A DNA stretch of 21,593 nucleotides from an uncultured Eubacteriales bacterium (GCA_900322165.1 ONYR01000055.1:1-21593), one strand, 5' to 3'; shown: positions 1 through 7,730, counted from the first letter of the stretch. Program-made: numbers and translations. The notes: generated from the sequence alone by a model not told the origin.

Positions 1-991
1 CGCGGACGATGCCGCCGTCCTTGATCGTGTTTTCAAAGACGCCGAAACCGCAGTCCGCAGCGAGGTCATCCACATTCACGAACTCCATGCCGAAACGAAG
101 GTCCGGCTTGTCGGAGCCGTACTTGTCCATCGCTTCATCCCAGGACATACGGCGGATCGGAAGCGGGATATCCCAGCCCATGGTCTCCTTGGTAACCTGA
201 TGCAGCAGACGCTCGTTGACGTCCATGACATCCTCGGCCTCCGCAAAGGAAAGCTCCATATCGACCTGCGTAAACTCCGGCTGACGGTCCGCGCGCAGAT
301 CCTCATCGCGCAGGCACTTAGCCAGCTGATAATAGCGATCCATTCCCGCCACCATCAGCAGCTGCTTGTACATCTGAGGTGACTGCGGCAGCGCGTAGAA
401 CTCGCCCGGATGAACACGGCTCGGAACCAGGTAGTCGCGAGCGCCTTCCGGCGTTGATTTAATCAGCAGCGGAGTCTCGATCTCCACAAAGCCTTCCGAG
501 TCCATGAAGCGGCGGATCGACTGAGCCACCTTGCTGCGGAACTCAAGAATGTTGTGCAGTCTCGGTCTTCTCAGATCCAGATAACGGTATTTCAGTCTCA
601 GCTCATCGCGTACCTGCACCTCATCGAGGATCTGGAACGGCGTGGTCTGCGCTTCGGAAAGGATGTGAATGTCCTTTACACGGATCTCGACGGTTCCGGT
701 CGCAAGCTTCTCGTTGACCGCGCCCTCTCTCTTTTCCACCGTGCCGGTGATCGCCAGCACATATTCGCTGCGCACCGAGGCTGCCTTCTCAAAGACAGCC
801 GGGTCGGAGGTCTCCTGACTCAAGACCGCCTGCACGATACCGTAGCGGTCTCTCAGGTCAATAAAGATCAGGCTTCCCTTGTTGCGCTGACGCTGCACCC
901 AGCCCATGACGGTCTGCTCGGTGCCGATCATCTCTTCCGTTACCAGACCGCAGTATACGGTCCTTTTCAGTCCGTTCAATGATTCTTCCAT
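1..991 (-). CDS. aspS: Aspartyl-tRNA synthetase, 3' end cut by window edge
   Basis: This gene charges tRNA-Asp in the cytoplasm. It starts with ATG at 991 and stays open to base 1, giving 330 residues of a protein that is usually about 590. An N-terminal OB-fold anticodon-binding domain covers roughly residues 1-110 (GWVQRQRNKGSLIFIDLRD). The class II core follows, with YRYLDLRRP near 136-144, TPEGARDYLVPSR near 180-192, the LPQSPQ loop near 201, and motif 2 as FTQVD near 240. The window cuts the protein at the start of the bacterial GAD insertion. A GGAG Shine-Dalgarno lies 7 bases before the ATG, just after the hisS stop 14 bases away, so the gene is probably co-transcribed with hisS. In the OB-fold the residue before the conserved Gly is Lys38, where E. 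coli has Leu. The identification is very secure; tRNA discrimination cannot be judged. Confidence 0.97.
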   Translation of the reverse strand, partial: MEESLNGLKRTVYCGLVTEEMIGTEQTVMGWVQRQRNKGSLIFIDLRDRYGIVQAVLSQETSDPAVFEKAASVRSEYVLAITGTVEKREGAVNEKLATGTVEIRVKDIHILSEAQTTPFQILDEVQVRDELRLKYRYLDLRRPRLHNILEFRSKVAQSIRRFMDSEGFVEIETPLLIKSTPEGARDYLVPSRVHPGEFYALPQSPQMYKQLLMVAGMDRYYQLAKCLRDEDLRADRQPEFTQVDMELSFAEAEDVMDVNERLLHQVTKETMGWDIPLPIRRMSWDEAMDKYGSDKPDLRFGMEFVNVDDLAADCGFGVFENTIKDGGIVR

Positions 992-1005
992 GATAACACT
1001 CCGCT

Positions 1006-2322
1006 TTATTTCGCGATCATTTCGATCGCTTCGTTCAAAGGAACGGTCACCTGCTGGCCTTCGTCCATGTTCTTGACGGAAACCGTTCCGTTATTCGCTT
1101 CTTCTTCTCCGATCAGGACAACATAAGGAATGCCGAGGCGCGAAGCGTATTTCATTTTCTGCTTCATGCCCTTTTCCTGATAGAAGACATCGGTCTTGAT
1201 ATCGGCTGCCCGAAGCGCTGCCGCTGTTTTCAGGGCCGCTTCCATCTGATCCTTGCCAAGCGGCACGACAAGCGCTTCCACAAGCGTGCGGCGCTCCGGC
1301 TTGATCAGTCCTTCCTCTTTCAGCTGAGAGAACAGGCGGGTCAGACCGATCGAAATGCCGATGCCCGGCATACGCTGCTTGGTGTAATAGCCGGTCAGAT
1401 TATCATACCGTCCGCCCGAGCAGATGCTGCCAAGCTTCGGATAATCATTCAAGGTCGTCTCGTACACTGTGCCGGTGTAATAATCAAGGCCGCGAGCGAT
1501 CGTCAGGTCAAGCTTGAACGCCTCATCCGGCATACCGAGAAGGCGCATGTTCTTGACGACTTCCTTCATCTCCGCAACGCCGGCCTCGAACGTCTCATCC
1601 TCGATCCCGAAACCGTCGAGCGCGGAAAGGATCTCATCGGCCGTTCCGTCAAGGTGGATCAGCGAAAGGATGCGCTCGGTCTTTTCCTCATCGACCCCAA
1701 GCTCCGCAAGCTCCTTGCGGACATTCTCCTCGCCGATCTTGTCGAGCTTGTCGATCGTGCGAAGCACTTCGGTGATCTTATCCTCAAGTCCGATCGAACG
1801 GAAGAATCCGTTCAGGATCTTGCGGTTGTTGAGACGGATCGTAAACGGACCGAAGTCCAGCTCCTTGAACACGCGGTAGATCACCGCCGGCATCTCTGCG
1901 TCATAGAAAAGGCTCAGCTCATCGAGGCCGATGATATCGATGTCGCACTGGTAGAACTCGCGGAACCGCCCCTTCTGAGGACGCTCTCCGCGGAACACCT
2001 TGCTCATCTGATAACGCTTGAACGGAAAGACAAGCTCGCTCTCATGCTGCGCGGTATAGCGAGCCAGAGGCACCGTCAGATCAAACCTAAGCGACAGATC
2101 ATGATCGCCTTTGTTAAAACGGTAAATCTGTTTCTCGGTTTCTCCGCCCGCCTTTGCCAAAAGCACCTCTGACAGCTCGATGGTCGGGGTATCAAGCGGC
2201 AAAAAACCGAACTGCTCGTAGACCTTCCGAATCGTATCGAGCATGCGGTTAAAGAGAATCTGATCCTCGGGAAGCAATTCCATAAATCCCGTCAGGATCC
2301 TCGGCTGCATGATCTCTGTCAT
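1006..2322 (-). CDS. hisS: Histidyl-tRNA synthetase
   Basis: A class II synthetase that charges tRNA-His, 438 residues from the chosen start. Motif 2 is visible as FRGERPQKGRFREFYQCD (about 110-127), the histidine-binding loop as RGLDYYTG (277-284), and motif 3 as GIGISIGLTRL (about 320-330). A C-terminal anticodon-binding domain begins near 345. The N-terminus reads PRILTGFMELLPEDQ rather than the commoner PRGTxDxLP form. I prefer ATG at 2322 because AAGGAG sits about 11 bases upstream and the preceding gene stops at 2325, leaving a 2-base gap. An in-frame ATG at 2352 would add ten residues, overlap the upstream gene and have a poorer ribosome site. aspS follows at once, a common pairing in Firmicutes. 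Confidence 0.96.
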   Translation of the reverse strand: MTEIMQPRILTGFMELLPEDQILFNRMLDTIRKVYEQFGFLPLDTPTIELSEVLLAKAGGETEKQIYRFNKGDHDLSLRFDLTVPLARYTAQHESELVFPFKRYQMSKVFRGERPQKGRFREFYQCDIDIIGLDELSLFYDAEMPAVIYRVFKELDFGPFTIRLNNRKILNGFFRSIGLEDKITEVLRTIDKLDKIGEENVRKELAELGVDEEKTERILSLIHLDGTADEILSALDGFGIEDETFEAGVAEMKEVVKNMRLLGMPDEAFKLDLTIARGLDYYTGTVYETTLNDYPKLGSICSGGRYDNLTGYYTKQRMPGIGISIGLTRLFSQLKEEGLIKPERRTLVEALVVPLGKDQMEAALKTAAALRAADIKTDVFYQEKGMKQKMKYASRLGIPYVVLIGEEEANNGTVSVKNMDEGQQVTVPLNEAIEMIAK

Positions 2323-2324
2323 TT

Positions 2325-2837
2325 TCAGTTCAGCTCCTTCGTAATGTTCCAATAAACGCTCATGCCCTTCTTCATCCAGGCATTGCGTACCCGATTGGCC
2401 GCCTCCTCATCTGGGGCGGTCTTGATAAATTCCATGACAGCGCGGTCGTAGTCCAGCACGCGGCAATGGACGTCATAGCGCTCGTCATCGATCTTTTCGA
2501 TGTCACAGTCGACTCCCATCAGTGGCGAGCCGTTGTTCAGTTCCGAGTTCAGCGCATAGTTGCGGATATCCTCGCGGATACTGTGCGGAATGCGCGCCCG
2601 GAACATTTCGATGACCGTATCGCCTGCGGGCAGCGTCGTATAATACAGCTCTCCCATCTGAGCGACCTGGATCACCAGTTCGGTCTCTTCCAGCTCTTCG
2701 AGATAGTTCTGGAGCAGGAAGTAATCCATATATCCGCGGAAAAGCACAAAGTCATACAGATCCGAGACCTTGATGTTTTCCTTCTCATGGATAATGTAGA
2801 GCAAGATCAGTTTATTTTCAGACAGCTGATGATCCAT
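2325..2837 (-). CDS. DUF4364 family protein, probable winged helix
   Basis: 170 residues. The N-terminal half (LSENKLILLYIIHE, then YFLLQNYLEELEETELV near 40-57) resembles DUF4364, a Firmicutes family with a predicted winged-helix fold; this is a recognition from memory, without a search. The C-terminal half (about 95-165) looks like a compact alpha/beta region. There is no signal peptide or membrane segment, so it is presumably cytoplasmic. It starts with ATG at 2837, 20 bases inside the end of ysxC, with GGGAG 9 bases upstream, and stops 2 bases before hisS. This suggests translational coupling on both sides. Its function is unknown. A DNA- or RNA-binding role linked to translation or proteolysis genes is inference from fold and context only. 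Confidence 0.85.
   Translation of the reverse strand: MDHQLSENKLILLYIIHEKENIKVSDLYDFVLFRGYMDYFLLQNYLEELEETELVIQVAQMGELYYTTLPAGDTVIEMFRARIPHSIREDIRNYALNSELNNGSPLMGVDCDIEKIDDERYDVHCRVLDYDRAVMEFIKTAPDEEAANRVRNAWMKKGMSVYWNITKELN
2334..2339 (-). promoter_or_regulatory. hisS ribosome-binding site that fixes the start
   Basis: AAGGAG on the minus strand, inside the last codons of the DUF4364 gene and about 11 bases before ATG 2322. The alternative ATG at 2352 has no comparable site, which is why the shorter HisRS start was chosen. Confidence 0.65.
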
Positions 2838-3438
2838 CTTCGCTCTCTCCCTTCCCGGTAAGCTCCAAGATGCGCTTCCAGATATCCTCCGCCCCGGCTT
2901 TTGTCATGGTTGAGGCTGCGATAATGCTGCTTTTCTCTACGCCAAGCCCTTCCGCGATCGTCTTCAGCGCGCTCGCCACCTGGTTCCGTGTCAGCTTATC
3001 CGCTTTTGTCGCAACAACGACGGCCGGAATCCCATAGTAGGCCAGCCAGTCCATCATCATGCGGTCGTTCTCGGAAGCTTCACGGCGGATGTCAACGAGC
3101 ATCACGACTCCGCGCAAGGTTTTCCGTCCATGGAGGTATTGCTCGATCGCCTTGCTCCACCTCGCCTGTTCCGCTTTTCCGGCCTTGGCATAGCCGTAGC
3201 CCGGTAAGTCCACGAAAAACAGCTGTCCGTCGATCTTGTACCAGTTAACCGTCTGGGTCTTTCCGGGAACCGAGCTGGTTCTCGCAAGCGCCTTGCGGTT
3301 AAGAAGCATATTGATCAGCGAAGACTTTCCGACGTTCGATTTCCCTGCGAAGGCGATCTCCGGCAGCGACTCCGCCGGAAACTGCTTCACATTGCCGCAC
3401 ACACAGAAAAGGTCGCTGTTTTGAACGCGGATCGCCAT
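2818..3438 (-). CDS. ysxC: Ribosome biogenesis GTPase YsxC/EngB
   Basis: 206 residues, the usual length for this TRAFAC-class GTPase that assists assembly of the large ribosomal subunit. The G1 loop is GKSNVGKS (32-39), the switch region contains the family-typical TSSVPGKTQTVNWY (about 54-67), G3 is DLPGYGYAK (77-85) and G4 is TKAD (144-147). The ATG shares one base with the clpX stop (TGATG), a sign of translational coupling. The 3' end overlaps the DUF4364 start by 20 bases. In many Firmicutes ysxC follows clpX and lon; here it follows clpX directly. Confidence 0.96.
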   Translation of the reverse strand: MAIRVQNSDLFCVCGNVKQFPAESLPEIAFAGKSNVGKSSLINMLLNRKALARTSSVPGKTQTVNWYKIDGQLFFVDLPGYGYAKAGKAEQARWSKAIEQYLHGRKTLRGVVMLVDIRREASENDRMMMDWLAYYGIPAVVVATKADKLTRNQVASALKTIAEGLGVEKSSIIAASTMTKAGAEDIWKRILELTGKGESEDGSSAV

Positions 3439-4706
3439 CAGTTTGCTCCCTCCGCTTCGGCCTCACTCTTGCGGTAGAGGATCAGCGGATCCCCCTTGCC
3501 GGTCACCGCATCAGCCGTAATGACGACTTCCGCTACATCCGGGAGGGACGGTACTTCAAACATCAGATCCTGAAGCACGTTTTCCATGATCGACTTCAGT
3601 CCGCGCGCACCGGTCTTGCGTTCCAGTGCCGCACGGGCGATCTCCGCCAGCGCTTCGTCCTCGATCGTCAGTTCCACGTCATCCAGTCCGAAAAGTGCCT
3701 GATACTGCTTGACAAGCGAGTTCTTAGGCTCCTTCAGAATGCGGATGAGGGCTTTCTCATCGAGCGGATCGAGCGCGACCCCGACCGGCAGACGGCCGAC
3801 AAATTCAGGAATCAGACCGAATTTGATCAGGTCCTGCGGCATCATCTCGTGGAAGATACGTGCGTCGATCTCCTCCTGCTTCTGCTGAGGCGTATCGCTC
3901 AGGTTAAAGCCGATCGTCTTGACGTTGGTACGGTTCTTGATGATCCGCTCCAGACCGTCAAACGCGCCGCCGCAGATAAAGAGGATGTTCGTGGTATCGA
4001 TCTGGATAAACTCCTGCTGCGGATGCTTGCGTCCGCCGTTCGGAGGCACGTTGGCGACCGTGCTTTCCAGAATCTTCAAAAGTGCCTGCTGAACGCCTTC
4101 GCCGCTGACATCGCGGGTGATCGACGGGTTCTCGCTCTTGCGGGCGATCTTGTCGACCTCATCGATGTAGATAATGCCGTGCTCGGCTCTCTCCACATCA
4201 AAATCCGCTGCCTGGATCAGCTTCAGCAGGACGTTTTCAACGTCTTCACCGACGTAGCCGGCCTCCGTCAGCGTAGTCGCGTCCGCGATCGCAAACGGCA
4301 CGTCCAGAATTTTCGCCAGCGTCTGTGCCAGATATGTCTTGCCCGATCCGGTCGGTCCGATCAGGAGGATGTTGCTCTTCTGAAGCTCCACATCCTCAAA
4401 ACGGTCCCGCATCATAACGCGCTTGTAATGATTGTACACCGCGATGGACAAAGCCTTCTTCGCATCATCCTGACCGATGACATACTCGTCCAGGTGACTC
4501 TTGATTTGTTTCGGCGTCATCAGGTCGCCTTCAAAGACCTGCTGGTGAGCGGAGGCAAATTCGTGATCGATGATGTCGCCGCAAAGCGCCACGCATTCGT
4601 CACAGATATAGACTCCGTTTCCCGCGATCAGTCTTCGGACCTGATCCTGTCCCTTTCCGCAGAAGGAACAGCAAACACGCCCTTTTTCATCTCTGCTTGA
4701 TGGCAT
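3438..4706 (-). CDS. clpX: ATP-dependent Clp protease ATP-binding subunit ClpX
   Basis: 422-residue AAA+ unfoldase that feeds tagged proteins to ClpP. The N-terminal C4 zinc-binding domain is intact (Cys13, Cys16, Cys35, Cys38). Walker A is GPTGSGKT (117-124), the pore loop is GYVG (150-153) and Walker B is IIYIDEVDK (178-186). The ClpP-docking loop is IGF (265-267) and the sensor region contains FVGRLPV. All expected features of an active ClpX are present. ATG at 4706 has GAGG six bases upstream. The gene lies 56 bases after clpP in the same direction, so the two partners are very likely on one transcript, and its stop overlaps the ysxC start. Confidence 0.98.
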   Translation of the reverse strand: MPSSRDEKGRVCCSFCGKGQDQVRRLIAGNGVYICDECVALCGDIIDHEFASAHQQVFEGDLMTPKQIKSHLDEYVIGQDDAKKALSIAVYNHYKRVMMRDRFEDVELQKSNILLIGPTGSGKTYLAQTLAKILDVPFAIADATTLTEAGYVGEDVENVLLKLIQAADFDVERAEHGIIYIDEVDKIARKSENPSITRDVSGEGVQQALLKILESTVANVPPNGGRKHPQQEFIQIDTTNILFICGGAFDGLERIIKNRTNVKTIGFNLSDTPQQKQEEIDARIFHEMMPQDLIKFGLIPEFVGRLPVGVALDPLDEKALIRILKEPKNSLVKQYQALFGLDDVELTIEDEALAEIARAALERKTGARGLKSIMENVLQDLMFEVPSLPDVAEVVITADAVTGKGDPLILYRKSEAEAEGAN

Positions 4707-4762
4707 AATAATCCTCAGTACTTGTTACCCTGAAAACAGCTCCAGCGCTGCCTTAGGGATGA

Positions 4763-5353
4763 TTATTTCTTGGTAATGACTTCGTCAACCAGGCCGTAAG
4801 CGACGGCTTCCTCTGCCGTCAGCCAGTTGTCGCGCTCGGTGTCTCTGGCGATCTCTTCGACCGTCTTGCCGGTATTCTCAGCCAGGATGCGGTTCAGACG
4901 CTCTTTGGTGTGCTGAATGTGAGCCGCCTGGATCTGGATATCGGTCGCCTGACCCTGAGAACCGCCGGAGGGCTGATGGATCATGACCTCGGAATTCGGA
5001 AGGACAAAACGCTTGCCCTTCTTGCCGCCGGCGAGAAGGAACGCGCCCATGCTAGCGGCCATACCCATGCAGATCGTGGAAACGTCTGCGCGGACAAGCT
5101 GCATCGTGTCATAGATCGCAAGGCCGGCGGAAACCGATCCGCCGGGGCTGTTGATGTAGAACTGGATGTCCTTGGTCGGGTCCTCGGAATCGAGGAACAG
5201 CAGCTGCGCGACAACAAGGGAGGCCGTCTGATCGTTGACCTCATCGCACAGAAGGACGATACGCTCCTTCAGCAGTCTGGAAAAGATATCGGAGGTACGC
5301 TCACCGCGTCCCGTGTCTTCGATGACATAAGGAATAAATGCATTCTTGCTCAT
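4763..5353 (-). CDS. clpP: ATP-dependent Clp protease proteolytic subunit ClpP
   Basis: 196-residue serine peptidase that forms the degradation chamber served by ClpX. The triad is Ser101 (in GMAASMGAF), His126 (in MIHQPSGG) and probably Asp175 (in RDTERD), with spacings of 25 and 49 residues as in characterised ClpPs. The oligomer-forming region INSPGGSV is at 67-74. The N-terminal segment NAFIPYVIEDTGRGER is short, so little or no propeptide is expected. I chose ATG 5353: GGAG lies 10 bases upstream, whereas an upstream in-frame TTG (5362) would be one base from that site. The gene is followed by clpX and preceded by tig, with a hairpin in the 89-base gap from tig. Confidence 0.97.
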   Translation of the reverse strand: MSKNAFIPYVIEDTGRGERTSDIFSRLLKERIVLLCDEVNDQTASLVVAQLLFLDSEDPTKDIQFYINSPGGSVSAGLAIYDTMQLVRADVSTICMGMAASMGAFLLAGGKKGKRFVLPNSEVMIHQPSGGSQGQATDIQIQAAHIQHTKERLNRILAENTGKTVEEIARDTERDNWLTAEEAVAYGLVDEVITKK

Positions 5354-5362
5354 GTAAGTCAA

Positions 5363-5370
5363 TCTCCTTT
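5363..5370 (-). promoter_or_regulatory. clpP ribosome-binding site that fixes the start
   Basis: AAAGGAGA on the minus strand. It is correctly spaced for ATG 5353 (10 bases after GGAG) and too close to the in-frame TTG at 5362 to use that codon. Confidence 0.7.
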
Positions 5371-5393
5371 CACAAAAATCACTCTAAACACAA

Positions 5394-5419
5394 GAAACGA
5401 CTTTGTGAAAAGTCGTTTC
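5394..5419 (-). terminator. Hairpin between tig and clpP (weak terminator or processing site)
   Basis: A perfect 10-bp inverted repeat (gaaacgactt / aagtcgtttc) with a 6-base loop lies 23 bases after the tig stop. On the minus strand it is followed by TTGTGTTTAGAG, a poor U-tract, so full termination is doubtful. I see no convincing clpP promoter between it and the clpP start. Partial read-through from tig is the simplest explanation. Confidence 0.6.
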
Positions 5420-5442
5420 CCGGTTTCTTCTTATCGTTTCAA

Positions 5443-6726
5443 TCAGTCAACGGCATTCTCAAGCAGGAAGGAAACGGTCTTCTTGTTCAGAAGCTCAGCC
5501 TTCATGTTGTCGATCTCAGCCGGATTCAGGACTTCCTTCAGCTTGTCAGCTTCCATGGAATACATCTTGGCCATATCCGCGATCTCGTTTTCAACATCCT
5601 CGTCCGTGACTTCGATCTTCTCTGCCTTGGCAATGGCATCGAGCGTCAGGTTCTCCTTCAGACGCTTCAGCGCTTCCGGCTTGACCTCTTCGCGCAGCTG
5701 GTTCAGGTTGGTGTTGGACATCTTCATGTACTGGTTGATGTCCATGCCCTGATAGCTCAGGGTCTGAGCGAACTGCTGGATCATCTGATCGCACTGTTCC
5801 TGAACGATCGCGTCCGGAATATCCATCTCAGAAGCAGCGACCGCTGCGTCGATGAGCTTGTTCTTAGCGTCTTCTTCGGCGTTCTTGGTCTTGTGGTCGG
5901 TCAGGACCTTTCTCAGGTCCTGGCGGTACTCATCAAGGGTGTCGAACTCGGAAACTTCCTGAGCGAAATCATCGTTGATCTCCGGAACTTCGTTCGCGGT
6001 GATCTTCTTCAGGGTAACCGCGAAAACGGCTGCCTTGCCGGCAAGCTCTGCGGCGCCGTACTGCTCCGGGAAGGTGACGTTGACGTCAAACGCATCGCCG
6101 ATATTGTGGCCGACGATCTGATCCTCGAAGGTGTCGATGAAGCTGTGGGAACCAAGCTTCAGATCGTAGTCTTCGCTCTTGCCGCCGTCAAACTCAACGC
6201 CGTCGATGGTGCCGACGTAGTCGATCGTAACGGTATCATCCATCTGAGCGGCACGGTCGGTGACATCGATCTTGCGCGCGTTGCGGTTGGCAACCTTCTT
6301 CAGCTCTTCTTCAACGTCCTCGTCAGTAACGACAACGGCTTCGACTTCCTTCTTGAGGCCCTTGTACTCGCCAAGCTTGACTTCCGGCTTGACAGCGACG
6401 GTGCAGACGACCTTGACCGGCTTGCCCTTCTCGATGAAGTCAACATTGACATCGGGACGGCTCATGACTTCCAGGTTTTCTTCCTTAACGGCTTCTTCAT
6501 AAGCATCCGGAAGGACCTCATTCAGGGCGTCCTCATAGAAAACTTCCGCGCCGTAAACACGCTCGATCATCGCGAGCGGAGCCTTGCCCTTACGGAATCC
6601 GGGAAGAGAAATCGACTTTTTCTGCTTGTTGTAAACGGTCTTGATGGCTTCGCTGAATTTCTCCGGGCTGATCTCCAGGGTGAGCTCCACCATGCTGTGC
6701 TCGAGCTTCTTAACTGAATGACTCAT
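5443..6726 (-). CDS. tig: Trigger factor, ribosome-associated chaperone
   Basis: 427-residue chaperone with peptidyl-prolyl isomerase activity that binds at the ribosomal exit tunnel. The ribosome-binding signature GFRKGKAP is at 43-50. The FKBP-type domain runs from about 162 to 242 (DDTVTIDYVGTIDGVEFDGG and AGKAAVFAVTLKKI), and a long helical substrate-binding C-terminal region fills the rest. Length and domain order are normal. ATG at 6726 follows AGGAGG by 11 bases. A consensus promoter is directly upstream, so tig heads the transcript that continues into clpP and clpX. Confidence 0.97.
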   Translation of the reverse strand: MSHSVKKLEHSMVELTLEISPEKFSEAIKTVYNKQKKSISLPGFRKGKAPLAMIERVYGAEVFYEDALNEVLPDAYEEAVKEENLEVMSRPDVNVDFIEKGKPVKVVCTVAVKPEVKLGEYKGLKKEVEAVVVTDEDVEEELKKVANRNARKIDVTDRAAQMDDTVTIDYVGTIDGVEFDGGKSEDYDLKLGSHSFIDTFEDQIVGHNIGDAFDVNVTFPEQYGAAELAGKAAVFAVTLKKITANEVPEINDDFAQEVSEFDTLDEYRQDLRKVLTDHKTKNAEEDAKNKLIDAAVAASEMDIPDAIVQEQCDQMIQQFAQTLSYQGMDINQYMKMSNTNLNQLREEVKPEALKRLKENLTLDAIAKAEKIEVTDEDVENEIADMAKMYSMEADKLKEVLNPAEIDNMKAELLNKKTVSFLLENAVD

Positions 6727-6745
6727 GGGTATAAAATCCTCCTGA

Positions 6746-6766
6746 TGCGGTTATTTCGAAACCGCA
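6746..6766 (-). promoter_or_regulatory. Leader hairpin abutting the tig Shine-Dalgarno
   Basis: A perfect 7-bp inverted repeat (tgcggtt / aaccgca) with a 7-base loop. In the tig leader it ends two bases before AGGAGG (6738-6743). There is no U-tract after it, so it is not a terminator. It may influence ribosome access or mRNA stability; that is inference. Confidence 0.5.
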
Positions 6767-6802
6767 GATTTTTCACTGTTAAATGGCATTAACTAAAACG
6801 AT

Positions 6803-6832
6803 ATTATACATGAAATCGATCTTCCGTGTCAA
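6803..6832 (-). promoter_or_regulatory. Consensus sigma-A promoter for tig
   Basis: A perfect -35 TTGACA (6827-6832) and a perfect -10 TATAAT (6803-6808) are separated by 18 bases. The predicted start near 6795 gives a leader of about 69 bases. The -35 lies in the 3' coding end of the upstream membrane-protein gene, and the -10 contains that gene's stop codon (6804-6806). Confidence 0.88.
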
Positions 6833-7730
6833 CCTCTTCTTTCAATTCCGAAGGGCCATTCTCGGTCTCAGGCTGAGTCTTGGGACGGTGCAGCTCTTCG
6901 AGGTTCAGGAAAACGATCGCGCCGCAGACAAACCCGTACACCGACAGGATCGAAAGGATCGTATCGATGAGCGTGCTTACCGCGAGCATCACCCACTGAT
7001 TGTCCGAAAACGTCACGAGATTCGTTGTCAGCAGGCTGACGATCATCAGGATCCCGTTCGAGATCAAGGTGACGATTGCGAAGATCCCGATCGTCTGCGG
7101 ATATACCGGAGCGCTGAGGAACCGAATGTAGCGCAGATTGTCAAAACCGAACCGGCCTCTGAGTGCGGCAGCGGCCGATGAAAGCGAATAGTTCATCTGG
7201 AAAATGAACACCAGCGCGATCATCAGGACGAACGCCACCAGCCCGATCAAGGGAACCATCATCAGCACGGCGCAGCCAAAGCTCCCGAGGATCAGCTCGA
7301 TCAGTACCAGGATCAGGGAAAGCGCTCCCCTCGGCCACATCCGAACGCCCTGGTAGAAGTTCTTTCCGAAGCTTCGGTTTTCCTCATCGAACAGCTGGTT
7401 TTTCACGATCACCGCCGTGACCATAGCTGCGACCAGTGTCAGAAACATGACCGCCAGCTGCGCGCCGATCAGATGCACATATTCGCCCAGCAGCGATTCA
7501 TAGGCTTCCGTCAGAAGATTGAGATCATTCTGAACTTCCAGAAGCGGTGTAAGATCGATCTGCATGGCAAAGTAGCCGGTAATGAGATTCGCCGGCAGAT
7601 ACACCAGAAAGGACAGCAGCAGATAGCTTCCGAAGCGGTTGGAAAGGAGCGCGTATCCTGAGGACAGCACTTCTCCCGCTTTCAGCAGCCGCTGACCCAT
7701 CGTATCGGTCAGCGTTTGTCGATCCATCAT
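6804..7730 (-). CDS. Unrecognised six-helix integral membrane protein
   Basis: 308 residues that I do not recognise. Hydrophobic segments lie at about 34-52, 88-109, 135-155, 157-178, 212-235 and 248-276, giving roughly six membrane helices. The protein ends in a charged tail of about 30 residues rich in Pro, Glu and Lys. The N-terminal 30 residues look amphipathic rather than like a signal peptide. No catalytic motif is visible. It overlaps the hemZ stop by 4 bases (ATGA), so it is the last gene of the dtd-MBL-hemZ operon. An adjacent second ATG (7727) would shorten it by one residue. A general polytopic membrane family (YciC-like or DUF975-like) is possible but unproven. Confidence 0.85.
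   Translation of the reverse strand: MMDRQTLTDTMGQRLLKAGEVLSSGYALLSNRFGSYLLLSFLVYLPANLITGYFAMQIDLTPLLEVQNDLNLLTEAYESLLGEYVHLIGAQLAVMFLTLVAAMVTAVIVKNQLFDEENRSFGKNFYQGVRMWPRGALSLILVLIELILGSFGCAVLMMVPLIGLVAFVLMIALVFIFQMNYSLSSAAAALRGRFGFDNLRYIRFLSAPVYPQTIGIFAIVTLISNGILMIVSLLTTNLVTFSDNQWVMLAVSTLIDTILSILSVYGFVCGAIVFLNLEELHRPKTQPETENGPSELKEEVDTEDRFHV

Noticed and set aside
992..1005. T-box leader or other riboswitch before the synthetase genes
   Set aside because: The gaps before aspS and hisS are 14 and 2 bases, too short for a T-box, and no T-box-like motif was seen before tig.
2323..2352. Longer HisRS start at 2352
   Set aside because: It would overlap DUF4364 by 28 bases and lacks a good ribosome site; ATG 2322 has AAGGAG.
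5354..5442. CtsR or CIRCE heat-shock operator in front of clpP
   Set aside because: No GGTCAAA tandem repeat or CIRCE inverted repeat is present; only the 10-bp hairpin is seen.
5338..6717. 459-codon open frame antisense to tig
   Set aside because: Mirror of an intact trigger factor gene, no ribosome site or motif; same codon-bias artefact.
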